DNA from: Spectribacter acetivorans
GTDB lineage: Bacteria; Pseudomonadota; Gammaproteobacteria; Nevskiales; Salinisphaeraceae
Assembly: GCF_031846305.1 (NCBI RefSeq)
Contig: NZ_JAVRHY010000004.1
Coordinates: forward strand, 186,001-250,000
Length of the DNA stretch: 64,000 bases
Reading direction: 5' to 3'
Positions 35,120 through 43,443 of the stretch are shown here, piece after piece. A model generated the notes under the pieces. It was not told the DNA's origin and did not search any database. It saw only the letters and a program-made list of their open reading frames with translations. How positions within the stretch are numbered: position 1 is the first letter of the stretch; the number at the start of each line of letters is the position of its first letter. The position numbers were made by a program, and so were the translations under genes.

Positions 35120-36489
35120 CCGACACCTGCCCCGGCCGGCTCAGCCGCGTCGTTGCAGATCAGCGCCTCGACCACCTGTTCCATGCCGGCCGAGCGCGAC
35201 CCCTTCACCAGCACAGTCACGTCGGCTGACAGCCCATCGGCGACATCCCGCACCAGGGCCTCGCGCTCCTCGTAATGTCGGGCACCATCACCGAACGTCC
35301 CGGCCGCCAGGGCGCTGTGGCGGCCGATGGTGAACAAACGCCGCACCCCGGCCTTGCGGGCCAGGCGTCCGGCTTCGGCATGGCGTTTGTCGGTGGCATC
35401 GCCGAGTTCGGCCATGTCGCCAAGCACCAGCCAGGCCTGCCCGGTGCCCGCGGTCAACACCTCGATGGCAGCGGCCAGCGAATCCGGATTGGCGTTGTAG
35501 CTATCGTCGATCAGGGTGGCGCCGCCGGTGGCGGAACGAGCACGGAGTCGTCCCGCCACCGGCGGCACCGCGGCCAGACCGGCCGCAATCGCTGCCACGG
35601 GCGTACCCACCGCGGCGGCGGCCGCGGCGGCTGCCAACGCGTTGGCAACGTTGTGCCGGCCGGCCAGCGGCAGGGTCACCGCCGCCTCCCCATCGGGCGC
35701 GGTCAGCACGAAGCGCATACCGTTGGCCTCGGTGGCCACGTCATGCGCGCGCACCTCGGTCTTCCCCCGAAGACCGAAGCGCAGCTGCCGGCGATCGCCG
35801 GCCAGCTCCCCCCACAAATCGGCATAGGCATCATCGGCGTTGATCACCGCGATGCCGTCGGCTGCCAGGTCGGCGAACAGTTCGCCCTTGGCGCGGGCCA
35901 CCCCCTCGCGGGAGCCGAAGCCCTCCAAGTGCGCATCCCCGGCGTTGGTAATCAGCCCGACGTTCGGGCGGGCCAGCCGGGTCAGCAATGCGATCTCGCC
36001 GGGATGGTTGGCCCCCATCTCGACCACCGCGAAGTCGTGCTCGGCACCCAGCTCGAGCAGCGTCAACGGCACACCGATGTGATTGTTCAAATTGCCCCGG
36101 GTCGCCAGCACCCGGCCGCTCTGGCCCAGAATCGCCGCCAGCATGGTCTTGACGGTGGTCTTGCCATTGCTGCCGGTCACGGCCAGCACCGGCGCGTTGC
36201 TGCGCAACCGCCAGGCCGCGGCCAGACGCTGCAGTGCCGCCAGGGTATCCCCGACCACGATCTGGGCCGGGCCGCCGTCGACCTCGCGCGCCACCAGCGC
36301 CGCGCCGGCCGCCAGGGTAGCGGCGCGCCGCACGAACTCGTGGCCATCGTGATGCTCACCGCGCAGGGCGACGAACAGACACCGGGGCGCCAGCCGCCGG
36401 GTGTCGGTGGAAACCCCCTCTACCCAGGCGTCCTCCCCGACCAGACGGCCGTTGACCAGGGTGGCGACTTCGCTGAGCCGGAGCTTCAT
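35113..36489 (-). CDS. murF: UDP-MurNAc-tripeptide--D-Ala-D-Ala ligase
   Basis: A 458-residue ligase that attaches the D-Ala-D-Ala made by DdlB to complete UDP-MurNAc-pentapeptide. The P-loop is VTGSNGKTTVKTM, preceded by the N-terminal substrate domain with GVSTDTRRL, and DSYNANPDSLAAAIEVL marks the C-terminal domain. It overlaps murE by four bases and mraY by seven. Confidence 0.98.
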   Translation of the reverse strand: MKLRLSEVATLVNGRLVGEDAWVEGVSTDTRRLAPRCLFVALRGEHHDGHEFVRRAATLAAGAALVAREVDGGPAQIVVGDTLAALQRLAAAWRLRSNAPVLAVTGSNGKTTVKTMLAAILGQSGRVLATRGNLNNHIGVPLTLLELGAEHDFAVVEMGANHPGEIALLTRLARPNVGLITNAGDAHLEGFGSREGVARAKGELFADLAADGIAVINADDAYADLWGELAGDRRQLRFGLRGKTEVRAHDVATEANGMRFVLTAPDGEAAVTLPLAGRHNVANALAAAAAAAAVGTPVAAIAAGLAAVPPVAGRLRARSATGGATLIDDSYNANPDSLAAAIEVLTAGTGQAWLVLGDMAELGDATDKRHAEAGRLARKAGVRRLFTIGRHSALAAGTFGDGARHYEEREALVRDVADGLSADVTVLVKGSRSAGMEQVVEALICNDAAEPAGAGVGC

Positions 36490-37982
36490 GCCGCCTCCAG
36501 CACGCGACGGGCGGCCAGACGGTCATCGAAAGGCCGCCGTTCATCGCCGATCTGCTGATCGGTTTCATGGCCCTTGCCGGCGATCAGCACGGCATCATTC
36601 GGTCCAGCCGCGGCAATCGCCTCGGCGATGGCCAGCGCGCGGTCACGCTGTACGGTCACCGCGGCATCCCCGGGCATCCCCGAGACGATGGCCCGCACGA
36701 TGGCGTCGCCATCTTCATGGCGGGGGTTGTCGTCGGTCACCCAGACCCAGTCCGCAAGCCGGGCCGCGGCCGCTCCCATCAACGGGCGCTTGCCCGCATC
36801 ACGATTGCCGCCGCAGCCGAACACGCAGTGCAGCCGGCCATCAACATGCTCACCCAGGGCGCGAAGCGCGTGCTCAAGCGCCGCCGCGGTGTGGGCATAG
36901 TCAACCACCACCAACGGGCCCTGGCCCGGGGCGTCGACCACTTCCATGCGGCCGGGCACGGTCTGCAGCGCGGCCAGCGCCGACACCGCCCGCTCGGGGG
37001 CAACGCCGTCGACCAGCAGCACCGACAGCACCGCCAGCAGGTTGTAGGCGTTGAAACGACCGAGCAGCCCGCTTTCCACCCGCAGGCGACCCCAGCTGCT
37101 GTCTACTTCCACCACCAGGCCGCCCGGTCGGGTCAGCACGTCGGTGGCAAAAACATGCAGCCCGGTGATCGGCGGGGTATGCGGCATCAGGCCGTATGCC
37201 ACCGAGCCACCGCGTTCAGCCATGTCGGCGAACCAGGCCGCGCCGGTGGCATCGTCGATATTCAGAATGACGTGATCGAGCCCGGCAAACTCGAACAGCC
37301 GCCGCTTGGCGGCGACGTAGGCCTCCACGCTGCCGTGATAGTCGAGGTGATCGCGGCCCAGGTTGGTAAGCACGGCGATGTCGATGTCGGTGCCATCGAC
37401 CCGGCACTGGTCCAGCGCATGCGATGACACTTCCAGCGCCACAGCCTCCGCCCGCGCGGCCGCCAGCCGGGCCAGCCAACCCTGCAGCGATACCGCATCC
37501 GGCGTGGTGTGAGTGGGCGCCGCCAGCGCATCCAGCCAGCCGTAACCAAGCGTGCCCAGATAGCCGCTGATGCGACCAAGATGCATCAACGCCTGCGTGA
37601 GCAGATGGGTGCCCGAGGTCTTGCCGTCGGTGCCGGTGACGCCGACCACCAGCATGCTGGCCGACGGATTGCCGTGGAAGCGCGACGCGATCTCGCCCAC
37701 ATGCCGATGCAGATCGGTCACCCGGATGGCCGGCACCGTCACGGTCGGTGGCTGATCGCCATCCCAGAGTACGGCAACCGCACCGCGGGCCAGCGCATCA
37801 TCGATGTATGCCATCCCGTGCCGCTTGCCCCCGCCACAGGCCAGGAACAGGTCACCGGGAGACACCTGCCGGCTGTCCGTGGCCAGACCGGTCACCGCCA
37901 GTTCGTCAACCGGGGGCTCACCCAGCCCGGCCAGCAGCCGGTCCAGCCGCATCGGTGCCGGCTGCAGCGCGACCAGGCTCAT
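36486..37982 (-). CDS. murE: UDP-MurNAc-tripeptide synthetase (meso-DAP adding)
   Basis: A 498-residue ligase adding the third stem-peptide residue. The P-loop is GVTGTDGKTSGTHLL, and VWVTDDNPRHEDGDAI contains the DNPR motif that specifies meso-diaminopimelate rather than lysine, indicating DAP-type peptidoglycan. It overlaps ftsI by four bases and murF by four. Confidence 0.98.
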   Translation of the reverse strand: MSLVALQPAPMRLDRLLAGLGEPPVDELAVTGLATDSRQVSPGDLFLACGGGKRHGMAYIDDALARGAVAVLWDGDQPPTVTVPAIRVTDLHRHVGEIASRFHGNPSASMLVVGVTGTDGKTSGTHLLTQALMHLGRISGYLGTLGYGWLDALAAPTHTTPDAVSLQGWLARLAAARAEAVALEVSSHALDQCRVDGTDIDIAVLTNLGRDHLDYHGSVEAYVAAKRRLFEFAGLDHVILNIDDATGAAWFADMAERGGSVAYGLMPHTPPITGLHVFATDVLTRPGGLVVEVDSSWGRLRVESGLLGRFNAYNLLAVLSVLLVDGVAPERAVSALAALQTVPGRMEVVDAPGQGPLVVVDYAHTAAALEHALRALGEHVDGRLHCVFGCGGNRDAGKRPLMGAAAARLADWVWVTDDNPRHEDGDAIVRAIVSGMPGDAAVTVQRDRALAIAEAIAAAGPNDAVLIAGKGHETDQQIGDERRPFDDRLAARRVLEAA

Positions 37983-39718
37983 GACTTGGACTCCGGTTCG
38001 GCCGCGGCGTCGGCAGTCAGGGTCGCCGGGTTGTCCGGCGGCACGCGCAGAATGCGCAGCGCCTCCCGCATGATGTTGGAAAAGGCCGGCGCGGCCACCA
38101 GCCCACCGTAGTAGTCCCCGCTGCCGGGCTCATCGACCATTATCAGCGTGACCAGCGCCGGGTCATCGGCCGGCGCCATGCCCACGAACAGGGACTGGTG
38201 ACTGGCGGCGTCGTAGCCCGCGCCTTCGACCTTGCGCACCGTGCCGGTCTTGCCGACCACGCGGTAGCCGGGCACCGCGGCCCGCCCGGCCGTGCCTTCC
38301 GCGGACACGACGTCGCCGAGCAGATCGCGCACCTTGGCGGCGGCGTCAGCCGAAATCACCTGCCTGGGCGCGGCCTGCCAGTCATCCTCGCCGGCCAGGG
38401 TCAGCCGCAGATCCCGAAGCCGGCCATCGTCCGCCAGTGCCGCATAGGCCCGGATCAGCTGCAGCGCCGTGACCGACACCCCGTAGCCATAGGCCGCGGT
38501 GGCGGTGGTGACATCATCCCAGCGGGCGAAATTGCGGAGCACACCATAGCGCTCGCCCGGGAAGCGAACGCCGCTGATGGTGCCGAAACCGTAGTCGTTG
38601 TAGACCTGCCAGAGCCGTTCCGGCCCCAACTTCAATCCCACCTTGGCCGCGCCCACGTTGCTGGACTTGGTCAGCAGCCGACGCAGATCGACATCGCCGT
38701 AGTCGCGGAAGTCACGAACCGTCAGGCGACCCACGCGAAAGCGCCCGCCCTCGGTATCGATCACGCTGTCGCGCGTGAACGCGCCGGCATCCAGCGCTCG
38801 CGAGATCAACAGCGGCTTGAAGGTGGAACCGGGCTCGAACGTGTCGGTGACGGCCCGATGCCGCAACGTCCCGGTCGGGATCGATTCGCGGCTGTTCGGA
38901 TTGAAACTGGGAAAGGACACCATGGCCAGGATTTCGCCCGTTTCCGGGTCGGCCATCACCGCCACGCCGGCACTGGCCTGGTGTTCCAGCACTGCCGCCT
39001 TGAGCTCGCGGTAGGCCAGCGCCTGCAGACGCAGATCCACGGTCAGCCGCACATCGCCACCGGGATCGGGCGGGGTGAACTCGGCCAGATCCTCCACCAC
39101 CCGACCGACACGGTCCTTGATCACGCGGCGGCTGCCGGGCGCGCCATCGAGTTCATCGTCCAGCGCCAGCTCGATGCCCTCCTGGCCGCGACCGTCGATG
39201 TCGGTCAGCCCCACCAGCTGGGCGGTGGATTCACCGCCCGGGTAGTACCGCCGGTACTCGCGCTGCAGGAACACGCCCGGGGCACCCACCGCCATCACCC
39301 GCTGGGCATGGGCCGGACTCAGCTGGCGCTGCAGATACAGGAACTGACGTTCGCGATAATTTTCCAGACGGTCACGAAGTTCCGCCGTGCTGTAGTCCAG
39401 TTCGCCCGCCAGCGCGGACAGTCGCCCGGGATCCTCCAGTAGCGCCGCCGGCACCGCCCAGACGGATTCCGTGGGTGCTGAAAGGGCCAGCGGCGCACCG
39501 CGGCGGTCGCGGATGGCGCCGCGGACCGCCGGCACTTCCATCGTCCGCAGATGCCGCTTGGCGCCCTCCTCGTTGAGGAATTCCTGATCCAGCACCTGCA
39601 GCTCGAACGCCCGGGCCCCCAGCATCACGGCAAACACGCCGAACAGCCCGAGCATCGCGCGGGCCCGCCAGGCCGGCGGCGGCTCCAGCTTGTGATTGCG
39701 GCGCCGCGACCGGTTCAC
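37979..39718 (-). CDS. ftsI: Septal transpeptidase FtsI (PBP3)
   Basis: A 579-residue class B penicillin-binding protein cross-linking septal peptidoglycan with FtsW. A transmembrane segment (about 22-40) precedes the pedestal domain and the transpeptidase domain with STFK (S298-K301), SSN (352-354) and KTGT (490-493). The GTG at 39718 overlaps the ftsL stop as GTGA and gives the usual length (588 in E. coli); the frame is open upstream through ftsL. Confidence 0.97.
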   Translation of the reverse strand: MNRSRRRNHKLEPPPAWRARAMLGLFGVFAVMLGARAFELQVLDQEFLNEEGAKRHLRTMEVPAVRGAIRDRRGAPLALSAPTESVWAVPAALLEDPGRLSALAGELDYSTAELRDRLENYRERQFLYLQRQLSPAHAQRVMAVGAPGVFLQREYRRYYPGGESTAQLVGLTDIDGRGQEGIELALDDELDGAPGSRRVIKDRVGRVVEDLAEFTPPDPGGDVRLTVDLRLQALAYRELKAAVLEHQASAGVAVMADPETGEILAMVSFPSFNPNSRESIPTGTLRHRAVTDTFEPGSTFKPLLISRALDAGAFTRDSVIDTEGGRFRVGRLTVRDFRDYGDVDLRRLLTKSSNVGAAKVGLKLGPERLWQVYNDYGFGTISGVRFPGERYGVLRNFARWDDVTTATAAYGYGVSVTALQLIRAYAALADDGRLRDLRLTLAGEDDWQAAPRQVISADAAAKVRDLLGDVVSAEGTAGRAAVPGYRVVGKTGTVRKVEGAGYDAASHQSLFVGMAPADDPALVTLIMVDEPGSGDYYGGLVAAPAFSNIMREALRILRVPPDNPATLTADAAAEPESKS

Positions 39719-39987
39719 GGCTGTGCCTCGATCAGTTCGAAGTGACGCGGCACTTGCATGTCCAACTGTTCCCGCGCCATGCGAGCGACCCGGTCCGGAT
39801 TGGCCCAGGCGCTTTCCTCCAGCTGCAGCTGTGACCATTCCGTGCGCAGGCGATCACGCTCCACCCGCAGCACCTGCAACTCCGACTGCAGCTCCCGCGA
39901 CTGGTGCTTGGCCTCGATCACGGCCACCGAGCTGGCCAGCGCAACACCGCCCAGCACTGTCAGTAGTACGGCCCGCCGCCCGGTCAT
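39715..39987 (-). CDS. ftsL: Cell division protein FtsL
   Basis: A 90-residue bitopic protein that with FtsB and FtsQ activates FtsWI. A transmembrane helix (about 6-25) is followed by a heptad-like coiled coil (QSRELQSELQVLRVERDRLR) and the conserved region ESAWANPDRVARMAREQLDM. It overlaps rsmH and ftsI by four bases each. Confidence 0.95.
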   Translation of the reverse strand: MTGRRAVLLTVLGGVALASSVAVIEAKHQSRELQSELQVLRVERDRLRTEWSQLQLEESAWANPDRVARMAREQLDMQVPRHFELIEAQP

Positions 39988-40919
39988 GAGCGCCGCCGTT
40001 CCGCGATCCGCAACACGGCGCTGCGGGCACGGGGGTTGGCCGCCACTTCCGCGGCGTCCGGTCGCCGGGGCTTGCCCACCAGCGCGAAGCCGGGCTCGGG
40101 CTCGGCCGCCATGGGTACCGGTGGTGGCGGCGGATGCGCCTCGGCCCGCATGAACCGCTTGACGATGCGGTCCTCCAGCGAATGAAAGCTGATCACCGCC
40201 AGCCGACCGCCATCGGCAAGCGCGGCCGGGCAGGCGTCCAGGGCCGCCTGAAGCGCGCCCAGCTCGTCGTTGACCTGGATACGCAGCGCCTGAAACGTGC
40301 GCGTGGCGGGATGAATCCGGCTGCCGGCGGCAATCCGGGCCGGGGTGGCATCGGCCACGATCGCGGCCAGCCGGTCGGTTGTGTCAATGGGGGCATGCTC
40401 GCGGGCGGTCACGATGGCCCGGGCGATGCGCCCGGCCAGCTTCTCCTCCCCGTAGCGACGCAGAACACCCGCGATGTCACCCAGATCCGCCCGCGCCAGC
40501 CACTCGGCCGCGCTTTCACCCGTGTCGGGATCCATGCGCATGTCCAGCGGGCCACCGTGGCGGAAGGAAAACCCGCGGCTGGCGTCGTCCACCTGCGGCG
40601 AGGACAGCCCCAGATCGAACAGAATGCCGTCGACCCGGCCGGTCAGACCGGCGTCCGCGATCACCGCGCCGAGGCGGTCGAAGCCCGTGCGGCGAAACTG
40701 AAAAAGGGGCTCGCGCCCCCAGCTGCGTTCGGCGTGGGCCTGGGCATCCGGGTCGCGATCCACCGCCAGCAACCGGCCCTGACCGCCCAGACGCTCGAGA
40801 ATGGCACCGGTGTGGCCACCGCGCCCGTAGGTGGCATCCACGTAGACGCCGCCCGGCCGCACGAACAACGCGTCGACCGCGGCGTCCAGCAACACCGAGG
40901 CGTGAGGCCGGTCATTCAT
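39984..40919 (-). CDS. rsmH: 16S rRNA (cytosine1402-N4)-methyltransferase
   Basis: A 311-residue SAM-dependent methyltransferase acting on C1402 of 16S rRNA in the decoding centre. The SAM loop is VYVDATYGRGGHTG, DGILFDLGLSSPQVD is the second motif, and FHSLEDRIVKRFM is near the C-terminus. I chose the ATG at 40919 (MNDRPHASVLL); an upstream in-frame ATG would add MARAWA but its ribosome site touches the codon. It follows mraZ by 53 bases. Confidence 0.97.
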   Translation of the reverse strand: MNDRPHASVLLDAAVDALFVRPGGVYVDATYGRGGHTGAILERLGGQGRLLAVDRDPDAQAHAERSWGREPLFQFRRTGFDRLGAVIADAGLTGRVDGILFDLGLSSPQVDDASRGFSFRHGGPLDMRMDPDTGESAAEWLARADLGDIAGVLRRYGEEKLAGRIARAIVTAREHAPIDTTDRLAAIVADATPARIAAGSRIHPATRTFQALRIQVNDELGALQAALDACPAALADGGRLAVISFHSLEDRIVKRFMRAEAHPPPPPVPMAAEPEPGFALVGKPRRPDAAEVAANPRARSAVLRIAERRRS

Positions 40920-40972
40920 CGCCCATGCTCGCGCCATCTCCCTGTTCCCGATGGCCCCGTGGCCACACCCGG

Positions 40973-41434
40973 TCAAAGCGGTAGATCCTGCAGCGCATCG
41001 GGCAGCGCGCCCGCCGCCGCCTGCGCAGCCAGCTCGTCGCAACTGGCGTCGTTTCGCGCCTGCCAATCGTCTTCTGCCCAGAGTTCGAAAAGATTGCCCA
41101 CGCCCATCAGCACGGCGCGGGAGTCGATGCCGGCAAACCCGCGCAACGGGCTCGGCAACAGCAGTCGTCCCTGCTTGTCCATTTCCAGGTCACGCGCATT
41201 GCCCAGCAGGAATCGCTGGATGTCGCGCACCTTGGGATTGAGTCCACCGCGGCTGAGCAGCTCGCTTTCGAAGGCCTGGAACTGCGGCTGCGGGTAGATC
41301 AGAAGACAACGATCCCAGTGCTGGGTGACCACAATCCGACCGCCGCAAGCATCCCGAATCGGCTGACGGTAAGCCGATGGAATGGCGAAGCGTCCCTTCG
41401 CGTCGACGGTGACTGGACTGGAACCCCTGAACAC
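40973..41434 (-). CDS. mraZ: Transcriptional regulator MraZ
   Basis: A 153-residue protein of two SpoVT/AbrB-like halves (VTVDAKGRFAIPSAYR and LEMDKQGRLLLPSPLR). In E. coli MraZ binds repeats in its own promoter and represses the division cluster. The start is GTG at 41434. It is the first gene of the cluster and a matching repeat array lies directly upstream, so autorepression is well supported by context. Confidence 0.97.
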   Translation of the reverse strand: MFRGSSPVTVDAKGRFAIPSAYRQPIRDACGGRIVVTQHWDRCLLIYPQPQFQAFESELLSRGGLNPKVRDIQRFLLGNARDLEMDKQGRLLLPSPLRGFAGIDSRAVLMGVGNLFELWAEDDWQARNDASCDELAAQAAAGALPDALQDLPL

Positions 41435-41459
41435 GGTGCTGGCTCCCTGAAGCGGCGTT

Positions 41460-41494
41460 CCACTTCAAACCACTTTTTGCCCTTAATCGCCACT
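41460..41494 (-). promoter_or_regulatory. MraZ-binding repeat array
   Basis: Four 10-bp spaced boxes occur on the plus strand: CCACT at 41460, CCACT at 41470, CCCTT at 41480 and CCACT at 41490, read leftward as AGTGG, AGTGG, AAGGG and AGTGG. Three are identical. The fourth runs into the -10 box of the mraZ promoter. E. coli has three such direct repeats. Helical-turn spacing fits a ring-shaped MraZ oligomer. Confidence 0.75.
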
Positions 41495-41521
41495 ATAGGC
41501 ACCTCCGAATTCCCGTGTCAA
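41492..41521 (-). promoter_or_regulatory. mraZ (division cluster) promoter
   Basis: Reading leftward, TTGACA (41521-41516) matches the sigma-70 -35 consensus exactly and TATAGT (41497-41492) the -10 in five of six, with an 18-base spacer. It is the strongest promoter seen in the window. The -10 overlaps an MraZ box. Confidence 0.8.
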
Positions 41522-41560
41522 GGAAAAGTGACACCTGCTTCAGGGTAAAAACGTCGGTGA

Positions 41561-41855
41561 AACAGATGCTTAGAAGACAAGCCCGAGAGTGGCATGATGT
41601 GGGGCGAAAAATCGTCACATGGACAGCCGTTTAAGGCCGATTGATGACCGACGACATCAATCGCTACCGTCGGCAAGCGTCCGCATGACGGGGCGGCGTT
41701 CGATAGTCGCCAACGGGGTGGCGGGAACGCCGGGTAACAGGCTTGCGCGCCTGACATACGGTTTATCCTCGCCAGAAACAGACTGGCTGCGGCGTGGGCC
41801 CATCGCTCGGAAGGGCGGACCGCTTGCGGCTTCTACCGTTTGCCCCAGAAGCGAT
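41561..41855. other. Intergenic stretch without recognised gene
   Basis: Between the mraZ promoter region and the tandem repeats I see no conserved coding sequence. Short open frames here have no recognisable family or consistent ribosome site. A small inverted repeat CTTCT...AGAAG near 41830-41851 is the only structure noted. Confidence 0.5.
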
Positions 41856-41874
41856 GAGGTGTGGTGGCGCGGGG

Positions 41875-42051
41875 CGAATTCGGGCGTCGGCGGATTGCTA
41901 CCTTCCCGGCGACCCTCTTTCGGTTTCTCCCGCTTGCGGGAGAAAGGACGGGGTGCGGTGCGAGACGAATTCCGGCGTCGGCGGGTTGCTCCCTTCCCGG
42001 CTTCCCTCTTTCGATTTCTCCCGCTCGCGGGAGAAAAGACGGGGTGCGGTG
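41875..42051. repeat. Tandem repeat with CTCCCGC/GCGGGAG hairpins
   Basis: Two 86-bp copies (41875-41960 and 41966-42051) start 91 bases apart and differ at scattered positions. Each holds a perfect 10-bp hairpin, TTTCTCCCGC (41924-41933; 42015-42024) and GCGGGAGAAA (41936-41945; 42027-42036). A truncated piece of the same sequence, GGTGTGGTGGCG then CGAATT, lies just before copy 1. This resembles REP-type repeats of GC-rich proteobacteria. The repeats lie downstream of rnpB. Confidence 0.8.
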
Positions 42052-42069
42052 CCGCTTGCGCGGCACCGC
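42035..42069 (-). terminator. rnpB terminator candidate
   Basis: GCGGTGCCGC (42046-42055), TTGC, GCGGCACCGC (42060-42069) is a perfect 10-bp hairpin just beyond the RNase P RNA 3' end. In the leftward transcript it is followed by ACCCCG and then UCUUUU (42040-42035). Confidence 0.6.
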
Positions 42070-42080
42070 CATTCGTTATG

Positions 42081-42434
42081 GGAGTCGGCCTGTAAGCCGG
42101 GTTCTGTCTGGGACAGTCATTCGTCTGGGACGGATGTCGCCATCCGCCTCTAGCGACCTACCCGGGAGCCGTACGGGCCGCACGATGCTCCCCTATTCGG
42201 TCTTGCTCCGGGTGGGGTTTACCCTGCCACGAACCGTTGCCGGCCGCGCGGTGCGCTCTTACCGCACCTTTTCACCCTTGCCTGATCCCGCTTGCGCGGG
42301 CCATCGGCGGTATGTTTTCTGTGGCACTTTCCGTAGGCTCGCGCCCCCCAGGCGTTACCTGGCACCCTGCCCTATGGAGCCCGGACTTTCCTCCGTCGCC
42401 GTTGCCGGCGACCGCGACTGTCCAGCCGACTCCA
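42081..42434 (-). ncRNA. rnpB: RNase P RNA, bacterial class A
   Basis: The catalytic RNA of RNase P, which trims tRNA 5' leaders. Read leftward it contains the conserved GAGGAAAGTCCGGGC, the ACAGAAA region, AGGGTGAAAAGGTGCGGTAA, and the 3' AGAACCCGGCTTACAG. The terminal segments GGAGTCGGC (5') and GCCGACTCC (3') pair as helix P1. The ends given are the P1 boundaries; true ends may differ by a few bases. TAACAT (42445-42440) is a plausible -10. It lies between rsmI and mraZ. Confidence 0.97.
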
Positions 42435-42458
42435 CCGCCATGTTAGCCGATCGCGCCG

Positions 42459-43334
42459 TCACTCGGGGGTATCGCGCAGCGCCAGCGCCAGGTCGTAGAG
42501 CTGATTGCGGGGCATACCGGTCAGACGCGCCGTGCTGCGGGCCGCCTGCGTCACCGGCATCGACCGCAGCAGTTCACGCAGGATGCGCTCCGGGGTCAAC
42601 CCCGCGGTCTCGGCCGGCGGCGGCGCGTCCGACCCGCCGATGACCAGCACGAACTCCCCACGCCGACGCTGATCATCCGCCTGCAGCCAGTCCACCAGCT
42701 CGCCGGCCGGCAGGGTCACGGTCTGTTCATGCAGCTTGGTGAGCTCCCGGGCGAGCGTGACCGGTCGTTCGCTGCCCAGCTCGGTGACGATATCGGCCAC
42801 GGTGGCGGCCACCCGATGACTGGACTCGTAGCAGATCAGCGTGCGCGGCTCGCCCGCCAGCTCCCCGAGCCGACGCCGCCGGGCGGTGGCTCGGGACGGC
42901 AGAAAGCCCTCGAACACGAAGCGGTCGGTGGGCAGACCGCTCACCGAGAGCGCCGCGATGGCCGCACAGGGCCCCGGCAGCGCTTCCACCCGGTGACCAG
43001 CGTCGCGCACCGCCCGAACCAGCACGAAACCGGGGTCGCTGATCAGCGGCGTGCCGGCATCGCAGATCAGGGCGATTCTCGCCCCCGCCTCGAGGCGCCC
43101 CAGTAGCTGCGTCACCCGCTGTGACTCGTTGTGCTCATGCAGCGAGAGCATGGGCACGTCGGCCGAGATCGAATCCATCAGGCGGCGGCTGTGGCGGGTA
43201 TCCTCCGCCGCCACCAGATCCACCGTGCGCAGCACCTCGGCCGCCCGCGTCGACAGGTCCCCGAGATTCCCGATCGGGGTGGCGACGATGTAGAGGCAGG
43301 CGGTCTGGGTCACGGAACGGGCAGCCGGTGGCAT
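42459..43334 (-). CDS. rsmI: 16S rRNA (cytidine1402-2'-O)-methyltransferase
   Basis: A 291-residue tetrapyrrole-methylase-fold enzyme that methylates the ribose of C1402, the same nucleotide modified by RsmH. The N-terminal LYIVATPIGNLGDLSTRA and EDTRHSRRLM, the GTPLISDPGFVLVRA loop, and the C-terminal arm are typical (286 in E. coli). It is divergent from lpoA, and rnpB follows it within about 25 bases. Confidence 0.97.
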   Translation of the reverse strand: MPPAARSVTQTACLYIVATPIGNLGDLSTRAAEVLRTVDLVAAEDTRHSRRLMDSISADVPMLSLHEHNESQRVTQLLGRLEAGARIALICDAGTPLISDPGFVLVRAVRDAGHRVEALPGPCAAIAALSVSGLPTDRFVFEGFLPSRATARRRRLGELAGEPRTLICYESSHRVAATVADIVTELGSERPVTLARELTKLHEQTVTLPAGELVDWLQADDQRRRGEFVLVIGGSDAPPPAETAGLTPERILRELLRSMPVTQAARSTARLTGMPRNQLYDLALALRDTPE

Positions 43335-43350
43335 GGATTCTTGCGGAAAA

Positions 43351-43366
43351 CGCTACTATGGTAGCG
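43351..43366. promoter_or_regulatory. Palindrome between rsmI and lpoA
   Basis: CGCTAC (43351-43356), TATG, GTAGCG (43361-43366) is a perfect 6+6 inverted repeat in the 109-base divergent gap. It is 16 bases upstream of the rsmI start. In leftward RNA it would be followed by UUUU. It may be an operator or an early attenuator of rsmI; no known site is recognised. Confidence 0.4.
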
Positions 43367-43443
43367 CCCGGCATCGACCACTGCCCGCTTGCGGGCCGAC
43401 CTGGCATCGATGTGACCCGCCGCCATCGCAGGAACAGGCCCCG

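Noticed and set aside
41619..42095. Open frame of 158 codons before rnpB
   Set aside because: It runs through the tandem repeats and the rnpB terminator, has no family resemblance and no credible ribosome site.
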